From positions 1-59,909 of the IMG/VR virus record IMGVR_UViG_3300017917_004872: 59,909 nt of DNA; one strand, given 5' to 3'. This document shows positions 19,093 through 28,367 of the stretch, one piece after another. The stretch's first letter is position 1. Every line of letters starts with the position of its first letter. The notes beneath the pieces were generated by a model. It had not been told where the DNA came from, made no database searches, and was given only the letters and a program-made list of their open reading frames with translations. The position numbers and the translations under genes are program-made. This DNA comes from a virus.

Positions 19093-20151
19093 ATGAAAAC
19101 GACTCATTTATCAACAAGCAATACAAAAAAACTTAAAATCTGTGTGATATCAACAACAATTTTACCATGTCCACCTACTGGCTACGCTGGTCTTGAAATG
19201 ATATCATGGCAATGCGCCGAAGGTCTACATGCTAAAGGGCATGATGTAACTCTTATTGCTCCAAAAGGATCAAAAACAAATGCTAAATTGCATGAAACAA
19301 CTTTAGGAGAATCAGAAAGACAGGCTTATTCTGGTTATTGGCAAAAACTAGTAAATTTTGATGTAATTATTGACCACAGTTGGGAAAAATGGTCTTATAT
19401 TCTCAAAATGGAAGGTAATTTAAAACAACCTATATTGGGTGTTTTACATGCTCCTGTTGAGACAATGTATAGCGTAGCACCACCTGTTCAAAAACCATCT
19501 CTTGTATGCATCAGCAAAGACCAATCAGAAGCTTGTAAAAAACATTTAAATTCAAATTCTAGAGTAGCTTATAACGGAGTTGATATTAGTTTTTATTCAA
19601 ATAAAAACAAGAAAAGAAATAACCGATATCTATTCCTTGCTAGAATAAGCACAATTAAAGGCCCGCATATTGGAATTAGTGTTGCCAATAATTGTGGTGT
19701 TGGTCTTGATTTAGTTGGTGATGACAGAATTACAGGAGAGCCAGATTTATTAAGAAGAGTCAAAGATGCATGTACTTTAACGCCTAATCTTCGTTATATT
19801 GGTCATCAAAATAGAGAAGAATGTGTTGACTGGTTTAACAATAATAAAGCATTGTTGCATCCCAATCAGCTTTATAGAGAACCTTTTGGATTGGCACCAG
19901 TAGAGGCACAACTTTGTGGAATGCCAGTCATTGCTTGGGATAATGGTGCCATGAGAGAAACGGTCAAACATGGAGAGACAGGATTTTTGGTAAATACGCA
20001 AGAAGAAATGGAAAGTCTTATTAGATCAGATGCTGTAAGTAATATTAAATCTGAAAATTGTATTGAATGGGCTAAACAATTCTCATATGAAAACATGGTT
20101 AATACTTATGAGCAATTATGTGTTGAAGCAAAAGAAAGTGGTGGATGGTGA
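19093..20151 (+). CDS. GT4-family glycosyltransferase
   Basis: 352 residues, GT-B fold. The N-terminal domain has PPTGYAGLEMISWQCAEGLHAKGHDV, the glycine loop and helix of GT4; the C-terminal domain has FLARISTIKGPHIGI and the E-x7-E signature EPFGLAPVEAQLCGMPVIAW with both acidic residues. Donor probably a UDP- or GDP-sugar. There is no Shine-Dalgarno (ATTAAAATCATG). Its TGA stop overlaps the ATG of the methyltransferase downstream (7 bp). Confidence 0.87.
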   Translation: MKTTHLSTSNTKKLKICVISTTILPCPPTGYAGLEMISWQCAEGLHAKGHDVTLIAPKGSKTNAKLHETTLGESERQAYSGYWQKLVNFDVIIDHSWEKWSYILKMEGNLKQPILGVLHAPVETMYSVAPPVQKPSLVCISKDQSEACKKHLNSNSRVAYNGVDISFYSNKNKKRNNRYLFLARISTIKGPHIGISVANNCGVGLDLVGDDRITGEPDLLRRVKDACTLTPNLRYIGHQNREECVDWFNNNKALLHPNQLYREPFGLAPVEAQLCGMPVIAWDNGAMRETVKHGETGFLVNTQEEMESLIRSDAVSNIKSENCIEWAKQFSYENMVNTYEQLCVEAKESGGW

Positions 20152-20855
20152 AATTTCAAACTTCTTTTGCTCATGGTTGCTTAGATACAACACTTTTGCG
20201 TGAATTTTGTAGTTATGACATTTTGTGCCCTGAATGTTGTGAATTAGTTCCAGAAGCAATTAATAGTTCCAACTATATGATTAGTAAATCAAGACTTACT
20301 AGCTTGCATTGGAGCAGACAATACGAGTATACTTGGGCAATACTTAACAGTAATTTAAAACCTACAGATATATGTCTGGATGCTGGTGGTGGTTATTCTG
20401 TTTTCAAGTATGCTATTGCCAAAAGATGCCAAAAAGTAATTACAATTGATGTGAATCAAGATTATCTAGACAAAACAATTAAATCTGCTGATAGAATGGG
20501 TTTCAAAAATATTGAATTTCTAAATTGTGCTATTGAGAACTACCAAACAAATCAAAAAATTGATAAAATTTATTGCTTATCAGTTATTGAGCATATAAAA
20601 GACAAAGATATAAGATTTAAATGTTTGAGCAATATGCTAAATCTTATTGATAAAAATGGAGAATTTTATTTAACATTTGATGTTGTTATGGAACCGGGAA
20701 ATAATACATTTGATTTTTATATCAATAGGCAGGATGCATCTGAAATTTTACAATTTTTAGGCATAAATGGAAATGTAAACGGGGAATTTTATACTGGTGT
20801 TTTTCCCGGCGGATGCGTATTAGTTACTGTTTGCATAAAAATGTGGGATTTTTGA
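20145..20855 (+). CDS. SAM-dependent methyltransferase, paralogue of 18292
   Basis: 236 residues. Motif I CLDAGGGYSVFKYAIAK, acidic end of β2 ITIDVNQDYLD, and SVIEHIKDKDIRFKCLSNML. Shares SLHWSRQYEYTWAI with the 18292 protein. ATG lies inside the end of the preceding glycosyltransferase gene, so the pair is coupled. An O-methyltransferase for a glycan is inferred from context. Confidence 0.82.
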   Translation: MVKFQTSFAHGCLDTTLLREFCSYDILCPECCELVPEAINSSNYMISKSRLTSLHWSRQYEYTWAILNSNLKPTDICLDAGGGYSVFKYAIAKRCQKVITIDVNQDYLDKTIKSADRMGFKNIEFLNCAIENYQTNQKIDKIYCLSVIEHIKDKDIRFKCLSNMLNLIDKNGEFYLTFDVVMEPGNNTFDFYINRQDASEILQFLGINGNVNGEFYTGVFPGGCVLVTVCIKMWDF

Positions 20856-20864
20856 GGTAATAAA

Positions 20865-21863
20865 ATGTTTCTTTATGTGACTTGCGATAAAATTGGTAGC
20901 CAAACTGGTGGTGGTAGTGTAACGGCCAATGAATTAGAAGCTTTAAGCAAATTGGGCCAAGTTGATATTTTAAATCCACAAGGAACGCAAGATCCGTTTA
21001 AAGCAGAAGAAAATATTGATGTTTCTGATCTTGGCAAATATAAATTAGCTCATTTTTATGCTGGCACATTTCCTGTTTTGACAAGAAAATTAAAAGAAAA
21101 AGGCGTAAAGATAACTTATACTGCTGCTGCTCATGATATTAATGAAAGCAAAGAAGAATTTAAATTTTACGGAATTCCTTATAATTATCCACATATAACA
21201 GATCCTGCACTGTGGAATAAATATCTTTCAAGCTATTTAAACGCTGATTTAATCATTTGTCCTAGTAAACATAGCGCAGAAGTAATGAGTGGTTTTGGGG
21301 CCAAAAACATAACAATAATTCCTCATGGTTGTCACGATGGATTTAATTACCCAAAACCTAAAACATTTAATGTGGGATATTTAGGACAAATTGGACCAGA
21401 TAAAGGACTTAGATATCTTATAGAGGCTTGGGCAAAATTAAATTATAAAGATGCCATTTTAACATTTGCAGGAATACAATCACCTCTTTTAATACATATG
21501 ATAAGACATTATGGTATTGGTAATTACAATATTCTTGGATATGTCAAAAAGTTAGATGAATTTTTTAAATCGATTAGTTTGTATGTTCAACCAAGTGTAA
21601 CAGAAGGTTTTGGAATTGAGATATTGGAATCAATGACATATGGAAGACCTGTTATTGCTTCTAATGGTGCTGGTGGTTCAGATTGTTTACATTCTTCTTG
21701 TAAAATCTTTGAAAAACGGAATGTTAATCAATTAGCTGAATTTATAGATTTATATAAAAATGACAAAAACGATTACAGTTCAAAATTAATTGAACATTCT
21801 AAACAATATAGTTTGGAAAGAATTCAATCAGCTTACATTGAAACATGGAAAAAAATGATTTAA
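20865..21863 (+). CDS. GT4-family glycosyltransferase
   Basis: 332 residues, GT-B. The N-terminus has QTGGGSVTANELEALSKLG (glycine-rich acceptor loop); the C-terminal half has GYLGQIGPDKGLRYLIEAW and the E-x7-E region EGFGIEILESMTYGRPVIAS. Good GAGGT Shine-Dalgarno. Last gene of the first rightward run; its end overlaps the convergent membrane-protein gene by 4 bp. Confidence 0.87.
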   Translation: MFLYVTCDKIGSQTGGGSVTANELEALSKLGQVDILNPQGTQDPFKAEENIDVSDLGKYKLAHFYAGTFPVLTRKLKEKGVKITYTAAAHDINESKEEFKFYGIPYNYPHITDPALWNKYLSSYLNADLIICPSKHSAEVMSGFGAKNITIIPHGCHDGFNYPKPKTFNVGYLGQIGPDKGLRYLIEAWAKLNYKDAILTFAGIQSPLLIHMIRHYGIGNYNILGYVKKLDEFFKSISLYVQPSVTEGFGIEILESMTYGRPVIASNGAGGSDCLHSSCKIFEKRNVNQLAEFIDLYKNDKNDYSSKLIEHSKQYSLERIQSAYIETWKKMI

Positions 21864-22189
21864 TTTTTAATTTTTATTATAATAAGTCCTAGTAACATTA
21901 TAAACAAACCAAGAACAGAAATTTTGTCAAGCTTTATTTTAAATATTATTAATGGCAAAAACAAATAAACTAAACAAACTATAAAATCCCAAACGAGAGA
22001 AAATACATATATCTTTTTTTCATCTCCTATTAATTTTGTACTATTGTACCAAATCAAATTTGTTGTAACTGCAATTATTAATCCAACAGGAATATAAAAC
22101 CATTTATCATGCATACTTTTGTTAAATGAAACATAACAAGAAGCTGACGATAAAATCAAAGCGAAAAATAAAATAACTAATTCAACCAT
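21860..22189 (-). CDS. Small four-helix membrane protein (SMR/EamA-like)
   Basis: 109 residues, four hydrophobic segments (starts near residues 3, 31, 61 and 90) with short charged loops and a WY/WD pair. Size and layout resemble SMR/DMT-type half-transporters; in a glycan island a lipid-sugar flippase subunit (ArnE/F-like) is a reasonable guess, but no diagnostic residue is visible. The minus-strand start has no Shine-Dalgarno (AAATAAATTATG). Confidence 0.6.
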   Translation of the reverse strand: MVELVILFFALILSSASCYVSFNKSMHDKWFYIPVGLIIAVTTNLIWYNSTKLIGDEKKIYVFSLVWDFIVCLVYLFLPLIIFKIKLDKISVLGLFIMLLGLIIIKIKN

Positions 22190-22217
22190 AATTTATTTAC
22201 GATGTCTCTATTAAAAT

Positions 22218-23846
22218 ATGAGCTACACATTTCCATTTAAAGAAAATGTTATTGAACTTGGTGGTGGTGACAAACCATATTTTCGCCCCAATCTTGATGT
22301 AAGAGAAGGTCCAACAGTAGATATAGTAGCTGATTTTAACAAGAAATTACCTATCGATGATAATGCATATAATGGTGTTTTTAGTTGTTATTGTATTGAG
22401 CATATTTCTTGGAGAAATGTTCGACAATTCTTAGCAGAAGTTTTTCGTATTCTCAAGCCTGAATGCAAAGCAGTATTTGTAACAGCAAATACAAAAAGAC
22501 AAATGGAATGGGTATTGGCTCAAGAAGAATGGAATGATGACAGTTCATCGATTATTTTTGGAGGTCAAGACTATGACGAAAACACACACAGGAATAGTCT
22601 TTGTCCTGAATATGCAATAAAACTTTTGACAGAAGCAGGATTCAAAAATATTATTGTTTTACCACATGGGGAGCTAGGAACAGACATGATTATTGAAGCA
22701 ACTAAGCCGCAAAAGCAAGACGAAAAAAGAGCATCTTTGTTTGACAAACATTATTTCAATGGTGGTGGTAAAGTCGGTGGTTACGCCCGTGAAGGATATT
22801 GGGATTATCCAGTACATTGGTTGACTTTTGATAAAGTAATGGAACACAATCCTAAATCTATTCTTGAAATAGGTGCTGCCCGTGGTTATATGGTCAAGCG
22901 TTTCAACGATGCTGGTATTAGGTCAAAAGGACTTGAAATAAGCCATCATTGCCAATTAACAAGGGTTACTAATGATGTGATTGAATGGGATATATGCAAT
23001 ACTCCTTGGCCTTTTCATGACAAAGAATTTGATCTTGCATTTTCAACTGCTGTGTTTGAACATATTCCTGAAGAACACTTACCAAATATTATTAGAGAAC
23101 TTGAAAGAGTATCTGAAAGAGGGCTTCATGGCATTGATTTTGGTGAGAATGATGACGGATTCGACAAAACCCATTGTACTTTAAGAACTAAAGAGTGGTG
23201 GGCTGAAAGAATGCCAGTAAGTCAGACTTTTGTTGATAAGGAACTATTAGAGAAAGGTAATGTTACAACACATATTCCAGCTGGTGATAACAAAGTAAAG
23301 ATTAACTTTGGAAGTTTTATAAATATGTCTTATCATGGTTGGATTAATAGTGATATTATAGATTTGAATCAATTTGCATCACAGCATAGATATAAATTTT
23401 TACAATTAGATGTAAGACAAGTTTTACCATTTAATGAAGAATGTGTTGATTTAATTTATAGTAGTCATATGTTAGAACACTTGACTAAAAATGAAGGTTT
23501 GTTCTTTTTACGAGAATGTTATAGAGTTATGAAACCTGGTGCTGTGATGAGAATAGTTGTATCGGATGCTCAAAGACTTATAAATTACTATCAAGACAAG
23601 CAATTAAGTATGTTTGATGAAATTAATGATGGATGTGCTGGTAGTGATTTTGAATCTGCAAAATTGTGGTCATTACTTTTTGAAGGTCACAAGATTGCAT
23701 ATGATTTTGATGGTATAAAGTCATTAGCATCAAGTACAGGATTTAAAGTTGAAAAGAAGAGTTTTGGTGTTGGAAATGATCAGATAATTAAAGAAACTAT
23801 GGATATGCTGCCTGAAATTAGTTTGTTTGTAGAATTAACAAAATAA
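22218..23846 (+). CDS. Triple methyltransferase-domain fusion protein
   Basis: 542 residues holding three class I SAM methyltransferase-like domains. Domain 1 (about 7-170): VIELGGGDKPYFRPNLDV, CIEHISWRNVRQFLAEVFRILKP. Domain 2 (about 185-350): SILEIGAARGYMVKRF, STAVFEHIPEEHLPNII. Domain 3 (about 360-542): KINFGSF...INSDIIDL, SSHMLEHLTKNEGLFFLREC. Domain 2 keeps the best motif I; domains 1 and 3 have looser SAM loops of the glycan-methyltransferase type (ELGGGDKP-like). Could methylate several positions of one sugar chain. ATG without Shine-Dalgarno (ATTAAAATATG). Confidence 0.8.
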   Translation: MSYTFPFKENVIELGGGDKPYFRPNLDVREGPTVDIVADFNKKLPIDDNAYNGVFSCYCIEHISWRNVRQFLAEVFRILKPECKAVFVTANTKRQMEWVLAQEEWNDDSSSIIFGGQDYDENTHRNSLCPEYAIKLLTEAGFKNIIVLPHGELGTDMIIEATKPQKQDEKRASLFDKHYFNGGGKVGGYAREGYWDYPVHWLTFDKVMEHNPKSILEIGAARGYMVKRFNDAGIRSKGLEISHHCQLTRVTNDVIEWDICNTPWPFHDKEFDLAFSTAVFEHIPEEHLPNIIRELERVSERGLHGIDFGENDDGFDKTHCTLRTKEWWAERMPVSQTFVDKELLEKGNVTTHIPAGDNKVKINFGSFINMSYHGWINSDIIDLNQFASQHRYKFLQLDVRQVLPFNEECVDLIYSSHMLEHLTKNEGLFFLRECYRVMKPGAVMRIVVSDAQRLINYYQDKQLSMFDEINDGCAGSDFESAKLWSLLFEGHKIAYDFDGIKSLASSTGFKVEKKSFGVGNDQIIKETMDMLPEISLFVELTK

Positions 23847-23861
23847 TAGATTCATATTATA

Positions 23862-24368
23862 TTAGATTTTCTTTAGCACTAAATACCAAGAATATGCTCC
23901 TGCAGTTGGATTAACATATATTTCTTCCCATTTTCCTATATTTAAAACAATATTTTTGAAATTTTCCAATGAGAAATCTTGTTCTTTATGTGCATCGTTG
24001 CATGGTTGACCTGTTTTTTTACAATGGCTTAGAAATTTTTGTTGATCAGGACAATTAGTAACTAGATGTCCTCCAGGTTTAAGTATTCTTCTCCACTCAC
24101 GCAAAATTTGTGCTAATTCTGAATAAGTAAAATCTTCCAGCAAGTGTGAAGAATAAACATAATCGAAAACTTCATCACAAATATAAGGAAATGATCTACA
24201 GTCGCCTCTTAAAATTTGTTTGTGACCTTCAAAATTTGGACCGTATGATTTAGGCATATCAAATGTAATAGCTGTGGGAGTTATTGCGCTACCACCAAAT
24301 CCAATATCAATACCAAAACCTTTACAAAATTTTTCCAAAAAAGGACGAGCAGATTTAGTCTCACTCAT
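23862..24368 (-). CDS. SAM-dependent methyltransferase (small)
   Basis: 168 residues: GFGIDIGFGGSAITPTAITFDMP (SAM loop), LRGDCRSFPYICDEVFDYVYSSHLLEDF and LREWRRILKPGGHLV. Similar to domains 1 and 3 of the convergent triple fusion, 15 bp away, so they may share ancestry and substrate type. Shorter than typical but the Rossmann core is complete. Isolated leftward gene between two rightward genes. Confidence 0.8.
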   Translation of the reverse strand: MSETKSARPFLEKFCKGFGIDIGFGGSAITPTAITFDMPKSYGPNFEGHKQILRGDCRSFPYICDEVFDYVYSSHLLEDFTYSELAQILREWRRILKPGGHLVTNCPDQQKFLSHCKKTGQPCNDAHKEQDFSLENFKNIVLNIGKWEEIYVNPTAGAYSWYLVLKKI

Positions 24369-24446
24369 AATACAAACTCCATATCAATTATTTAATTTAG
24401 ATATTGATATAATATTTGCTTTGTATTTTTTTTACTAATTTAAAAT

Positions 24447-25310
24447 ATGAAAATTTTAGTCACAGGTGGTTGTGGGTTTATTGGTAGTAACTTAGTTGAT
24501 AAGTTAGTAGCTGCAAAACATAAAGTTATAGTTATTGACACTTTGGTTAATGGCAAACTATCAAATTTGAATATTTTTGCACCTCTTATTCGAGAAGATA
24601 TAAGAAATAAAAAGTTAATAAATCAACTTAAATATGAAAAATTTGATTTAATTTATCACATAGCTGCTTTACCAAGAATCAAACCTAGTTTTGAAGAACC
24701 CCGAGATTTTATTGATGTTAATACAACTGGCACATTAAATATGCTTGAACTCGCTAAAGTTTCAAATTCTAAATTTGTTTATGCTGGTTCTAGTTCTGCC
24801 TATTTTGATATATTTGCCAATCCATATGCCTATAGTAAGTACATAGGTGAACAACATGCAATACTTTATAATAAATTATTTAGTGTAAGTACAGCAATTG
24901 CTAGATTTTTTAATGTTTATGGGCCAAGACATTTAATGGATGGGCCAAACGCAAATGTCATAGGTATATTTGAAAAACAAAAACTTACCAATCAACCTTT
25001 AACTGTAACTGGTGATGGGCAAAAAAGAAGAGATTTTACTCATGTCTCAGATATTTGTGAAGGTCTTTATAGAATAGGTCAACAAACTTGGAGTGGACAA
25101 TATTTTGATTTAGGCAGACAACACAATCATTCTATCATTGATGTTGCCAATATGTTTAATCCAAAAGAAATTAAATTTATAGAAGCCCGAATTGGAGAAG
25201 CAGAAACTACTTTAGCAAACTTAGAAAACACAAAAAAACTATTGAATTTTGAGCCTAAAATAAATCTTAAAGAATATATTGAAAGTTTCTTAAAAGAAAA
25301 TAAATTATGA
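24447..25310 (+). CDS. NDP-sugar epimerase/dehydratase (extended SDR)
   Basis: 287 residues. TGGCGFIGSNLVDKL is the NAD-binding Rossmann loop; VIDTLVNGKLSNL, the AGSSSAYF Ser and YAYSKYIGE (YxxxK catalytic pair) place it in the extended SDR family near UDP-glucose 4-epimerases. RFFNVYGPR is the usual substrate-side motif. Makes or converts an NDP-sugar donor for the neighbouring transferases. Translationally coupled to the next transferase by ATGA. No Shine-Dalgarno (TTTAAAATATG). Confidence 0.88.
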   Translation: MKILVTGGCGFIGSNLVDKLVAAKHKVIVIDTLVNGKLSNLNIFAPLIREDIRNKKLINQLKYEKFDLIYHIAALPRIKPSFEEPRDFIDVNTTGTLNMLELAKVSNSKFVYAGSSSAYFDIFANPYAYSKYIGEQHAILYNKLFSVSTAIARFFNVYGPRHLMDGPNANVIGIFEKQKLTNQPLTVTGDGQKRRDFTHVSDICEGLYRIGQQTWSGQYFDLGRQHNHSIIDVANMFNPKEIKFIEARIGEAETTLANLENTKKLLNFEPKINLKEYIESFLKENKL

Positions 25311-26173
25311 AAATTAACTTGTATAAACAAAACCAAGATAAAAAAATTGGTGGCGGATGGTCTTTTTTGAGGAATTTTGAACATGGAATAAATAAGTCTG
25401 GTCATGTTCTAAGCGACACAGATTACGAAATATCAGTAGTGTGTGGGGCTACTATGGTTTTGTGGGATCAGTGGAATAACAGTAAAAAAAAGCCAAGATT
25501 ACTTAGGGCAGATGGAATTCCTGAAGATTTTCGTAACAGAGGCACAGGTTGGAGTAGATTCAAAGGTTATGCTGAACAGGCTAATGGAATTATATTTCAA
25601 AGTGAGTTCTCAAAAAATACAGTTGGTCGATTAATAAAAAAAACAGGCCCAGTTATTGTTAATGGTGTTAATACGGAAATTTTTAATAAGACTGGAAAAA
25701 AGGAATCAAAATTTGGTGATCCAAGTATTGTTTTTGTAAATTTTAGAGATGACCCCAATAAAAGGTTTCAAGAAGCAATTGAAAAGTTTCGACAATACAA
25801 AATAGATCATCCAAAAGCTGCGATTACATTTATAGGTGATTATCCAAAAAATCAAATTTTATGGGATGGTAAAAACTACGATTTTGGAATGTTAGATTTG
25901 CAACAAAATCAAGACTGGAGATATTTGGGAATCATATCAGACAGGAACAAACTTGCTTCAGTGTTGAGGTCTTGTGATATGATAGCTTACCCATCTTTTG
26001 CTGATCCTTGTCCAAACACACTAATTGAGGCTTTATCATGTGGATGTAAGCCAATATGGATAAATTCATATGGAAGCTCAAATGAGATTATAAAATTATT
26101 TGAAAATGGATATGACTTCGGACTTCAAAATATGGTTAATAATTACATAAAAATTTTGAAGGAATATTTATGA
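25307..26173 (+). CDS. GT4-like glycosyltransferase
   Basis: 288 residues, GT-B type. N-terminal GGGWSFLRNFEHGI is the donor/acceptor glycine loop; GIIFQSEFSKNTV and VIVNGVNTEIFN are typical inter-domain GT4 motifs; SFADPCPNTLIEALSCGCKPIW replaces the classic E-x7-E, with Asp at the first position. ATGA overlaps on both sides tie it to the epimerase and the following methyltransferase. Confidence 0.8.
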   Translation: MKINLYKQNQDKKIGGGWSFLRNFEHGINKSGHVLSDTDYEISVVCGATMVLWDQWNNSKKKPRLLRADGIPEDFRNRGTGWSRFKGYAEQANGIIFQSEFSKNTVGRLIKKTGPVIVNGVNTEIFNKTGKKESKFGDPSIVFVNFRDDPNKRFQEAIEKFRQYKIDHPKAAITFIGDYPKNQILWDGKNYDFGMLDLQQNQDWRYLGIISDRNKLASVLRSCDMIAYPSFADPCPNTLIEALSCGCKPIWINSYGSSNEIIKLFENGYDFGLQNMVNNYIKILKEYL

Positions 26174-26742
26174 GTTTGTCGAGGGGTTTCATTACAAAGT
26201 GGTTGTCTAAAATAGATATAAGCAATAAGAATTGTTTAGATATTGGAGCAGGACCGCCAGATAAGTGGGCTAAAAATTTTACTCATGGAAAACCTGGTAA
26301 ATATGTTACAGTTGATTATAACAATAATGCAGACTACAAAATTGACCTTAATATTCCTATAAAATCAATTCCCGATGATATAGTCAAAAATAACCAAGTT
26401 ACTTTCTGTATTGAATGTTTAGAACATTTGTGGAATCCAGTAGAAGCAATTAATAATATATCAAAAATGACTAAAGAGGTTTGTTATATTACTACTCCTT
26501 TTATAAATCCTATTCACGATACATGGGACTATTTAAGATTTACAAATGAGTGGTTTGAAAAAGTGATGCCTATGTTTGGTTTCAAGAAAATTATGTTTGA
26601 ACCAAGAAATGCAACTAAGGGATCATCTTTGCTGAATAAATTTTACCAAACTGAAGGGTTGCGAATGAGTAAAATTAGATATAAAAATGGTGAGGGACAT
26701 AAGCTAAATCTGATTGGAAATCTAATTACAGCTTATAAATAA
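26170..26742 (+). CDS. SAM-dependent methyltransferase
   Basis: 190 residues: CLDIGAGPPDKWAKNF (motif I), VTVDYNNNADYKIDLN, TFCIECLEHLWNPVEAINNI and CYITTPFINPIHDTWDYLRFT, the pattern of bacterial glycan or lipid methyltransferases. Coupled by ATGA to the glycosyltransferase upstream. Likely methylates the sugar that enzyme adds, by context. Confidence 0.8.
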   Translation: MSLSRGFITKWLSKIDISNKNCLDIGAGPPDKWAKNFTHGKPGKYVTVDYNNNADYKIDLNIPIKSIPDDIVKNNQVTFCIECLEHLWNPVEAINNISKMTKEVCYITTPFINPIHDTWDYLRFTNEWFEKVMPMFGFKKIMFEPRNATKGSSLLNKFYQTEGLRMSKIRYKNGEGHKLNLIGNLITAYK

Positions 26743-26786
26743 TATGACCAACTAATGTCAATTTTAACTCAAGCGCAAATATAACT

Positions 26787-27752
26787 ATGTACAAAATATT
26801 ACAAATAGTACCTGCACAAAATACAGCTATAACTACTTTAGCTTTAGATATCGCTAAATATGCAGGAAAAGAATTTGCGATAAAGACTCTTAGCTTTCAT
26901 CCTAAAAATCCTACTTCAAATGAAATATCATCATTTTTAACAGAAGTTAAAAGATGTGATATGATAGATGTTCAATATTGGAAATCTGGGTCGAAAATCA
27001 AAACTTTGTATCCTTCTGAATTTGAATCAAAACCAAAAATATTAACACACTACAATCCATATAACTTGACTGATGAAAATTGGGGTGAATATAAAAAAGT
27101 TTGTGTAGTAAACAATTATCAAAAGTCAATAATTAGAGATGCTAAGTTAATGCCCTTATGTATAGATACACAATATTTTAATTTTAACAGACTTAACTAT
27201 ACAATCAAACCAATCATTAATATGTCTGTAAACAGAATTGAAGCAAAAAAAGGTGTGCTTGAAGTTGCTCAGGCGTGTAGAGAACTTAAATATCAATTCA
27301 TATTAGTTGGAAGAATATCAGATAGTAAGTATATGGACAACATCAAAAAAGCCTGTGGTAGTAGTCTTGATTTTAGATGTGATTTGCCTCTTCATATGGT
27401 AAGAAAAAGTTATCATGATTCTGCTATCCATGTTTGTAATTCAGTTAACAATTTTGAAAGTGGAACTATGCCAATTTTAGAAGCCATGTCATGTGGATGT
27501 GCTGTTTTTACTAGGAATATTGGTCATGTTCCTGATATTGCTGAAGAATCAAAAATTCATGTATCAGATCATGAAGTACACGATATAGAAAAAATTAAAA
27601 ACGGACTAGCAAAATTGTATGAAGGAAGACAAACAAGAATTAGAATGAGAGTTGCAGCAAGAGATTTCGTTAAAAAAAGAGATTCAAGAATCAGATCAAC
27701 ACAATATTGTCTTCTTTACAAAGAAATATTACAATTGTCTGCAAAGTCCTAA
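26787..27752 (+). CDS. GT4-like glycosyltransferase
   Basis: 321 residues. N-terminal half divergent (IVPAQNTAITTLALDIAKYAGKEF); C-terminal half standard GT4: NMSVNRIEAKKGVLEVAQACRELKYQFILVGR and ESGTMPILEAMSCGCAVFTRN with the E-x7-E-like pair. Last of the rightward island genes; its 3' end overlaps the convergent methyltransferase gene by 24 bp, a relatively long convergent overlap. Confidence 0.8.
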   Translation: MYKILQIVPAQNTAITTLALDIAKYAGKEFAIKTLSFHPKNPTSNEISSFLTEVKRCDMIDVQYWKSGSKIKTLYPSEFESKPKILTHYNPYNLTDENWGEYKKVCVVNNYQKSIIRDAKLMPLCIDTQYFNFNRLNYTIKPIINMSVNRIEAKKGVLEVAQACRELKYQFILVGRISDSKYMDNIKKACGSSLDFRCDLPLHMVRKSYHDSAIHVCNSVNNFESGTMPILEAMSCGCAVFTRNIGHVPDIAEESKIHVSDHEVHDIEKIKNGLAKLYEGRQTRIRMRVAARDFVKKRDSRIRSTQYCLLYKEILQLSAKS

Positions 27753-28361
27753 CCCAGCTTCAAATGGGAAACTTACAAAATCAAATTTAGATGAGTATTC
27801 TGAATTATTTTTTATATCATTCCAAAATTGCTTGACTCCACATTTACCGTAAGTTGTTTCTTTATCAACAGTAATATCATGTAAGGTAATGTAACTCTCA
27901 GATTCGATAAGATTTAAACACTTTATAAAATCCCTTTTGACACCTTCGTAAGAATGATCTCCATCAATATAAATGTATTGATATTTTTTATCTACATTAA
28001 AGTCTTCAAATTTTTTATTATGAATGGTTATAATGTTTTCACAGTTGATAGGTTTCCAATACTCCTTTGTAGCAGTTTTCCATATTCCTAAACCACCCCA
28101 GGCATTTGGTTCTTCAGTTGAATAACCAGCATCTACAAAATCAACACTTCCCAATCCTTCATCTAGGCAAGCAATACCACAAATGGCTGGTATAAAACCT
28201 TTTTGTGATCCAATTACCAATATATTTTTTGGTTTAATATTTCTTATAAGTGAGTAATGAATTAAACCAAAACCTAAGTTGCAATTTGAATAGTTGTTAT
28301 TATGCGCTCTGGCATGATAATTTTTCTTAATTATTTCAACCAGCCTTTTATCAATCAACAT
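27729..28361 (-). CDS. Class I methyltransferase (Methyltransf_24/TylF-like)
   Basis: 210 residues. NILVIGSQKGFIPAICGIACL is the SAM loop; YQYIYIDGDHSYEGVKRDFIKCL and YITLHDI are the characteristic IDGDHxYxxxxxD and LHD metal-site motifs of the TylF/MT24 group, which methylates sugar hydroxyls in antibiotics and surface glycans. This is the clearest sugar O-methyltransferase candidate in the window. Confidence 0.85.
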   Translation of the reverse strand: MLIDKRLVEIIKKNYHARAHNNNYSNCNLGFGLIHYSLIRNIKPKNILVIGSQKGFIPAICGIACLDEGLGSVDFVDAGYSTEEPNAWGGLGIWKTATKEYWKPINCENIITIHNKKFEDFNVDKKYQYIYIDGDHSYEGVKRDFIKCLNLIESESYITLHDITVDKETTYGKCGVKQFWNDIKNNSEYSSKFDFVSFPFEAGLGLCRQL

Positions 28362-28367
28362 AAATCC

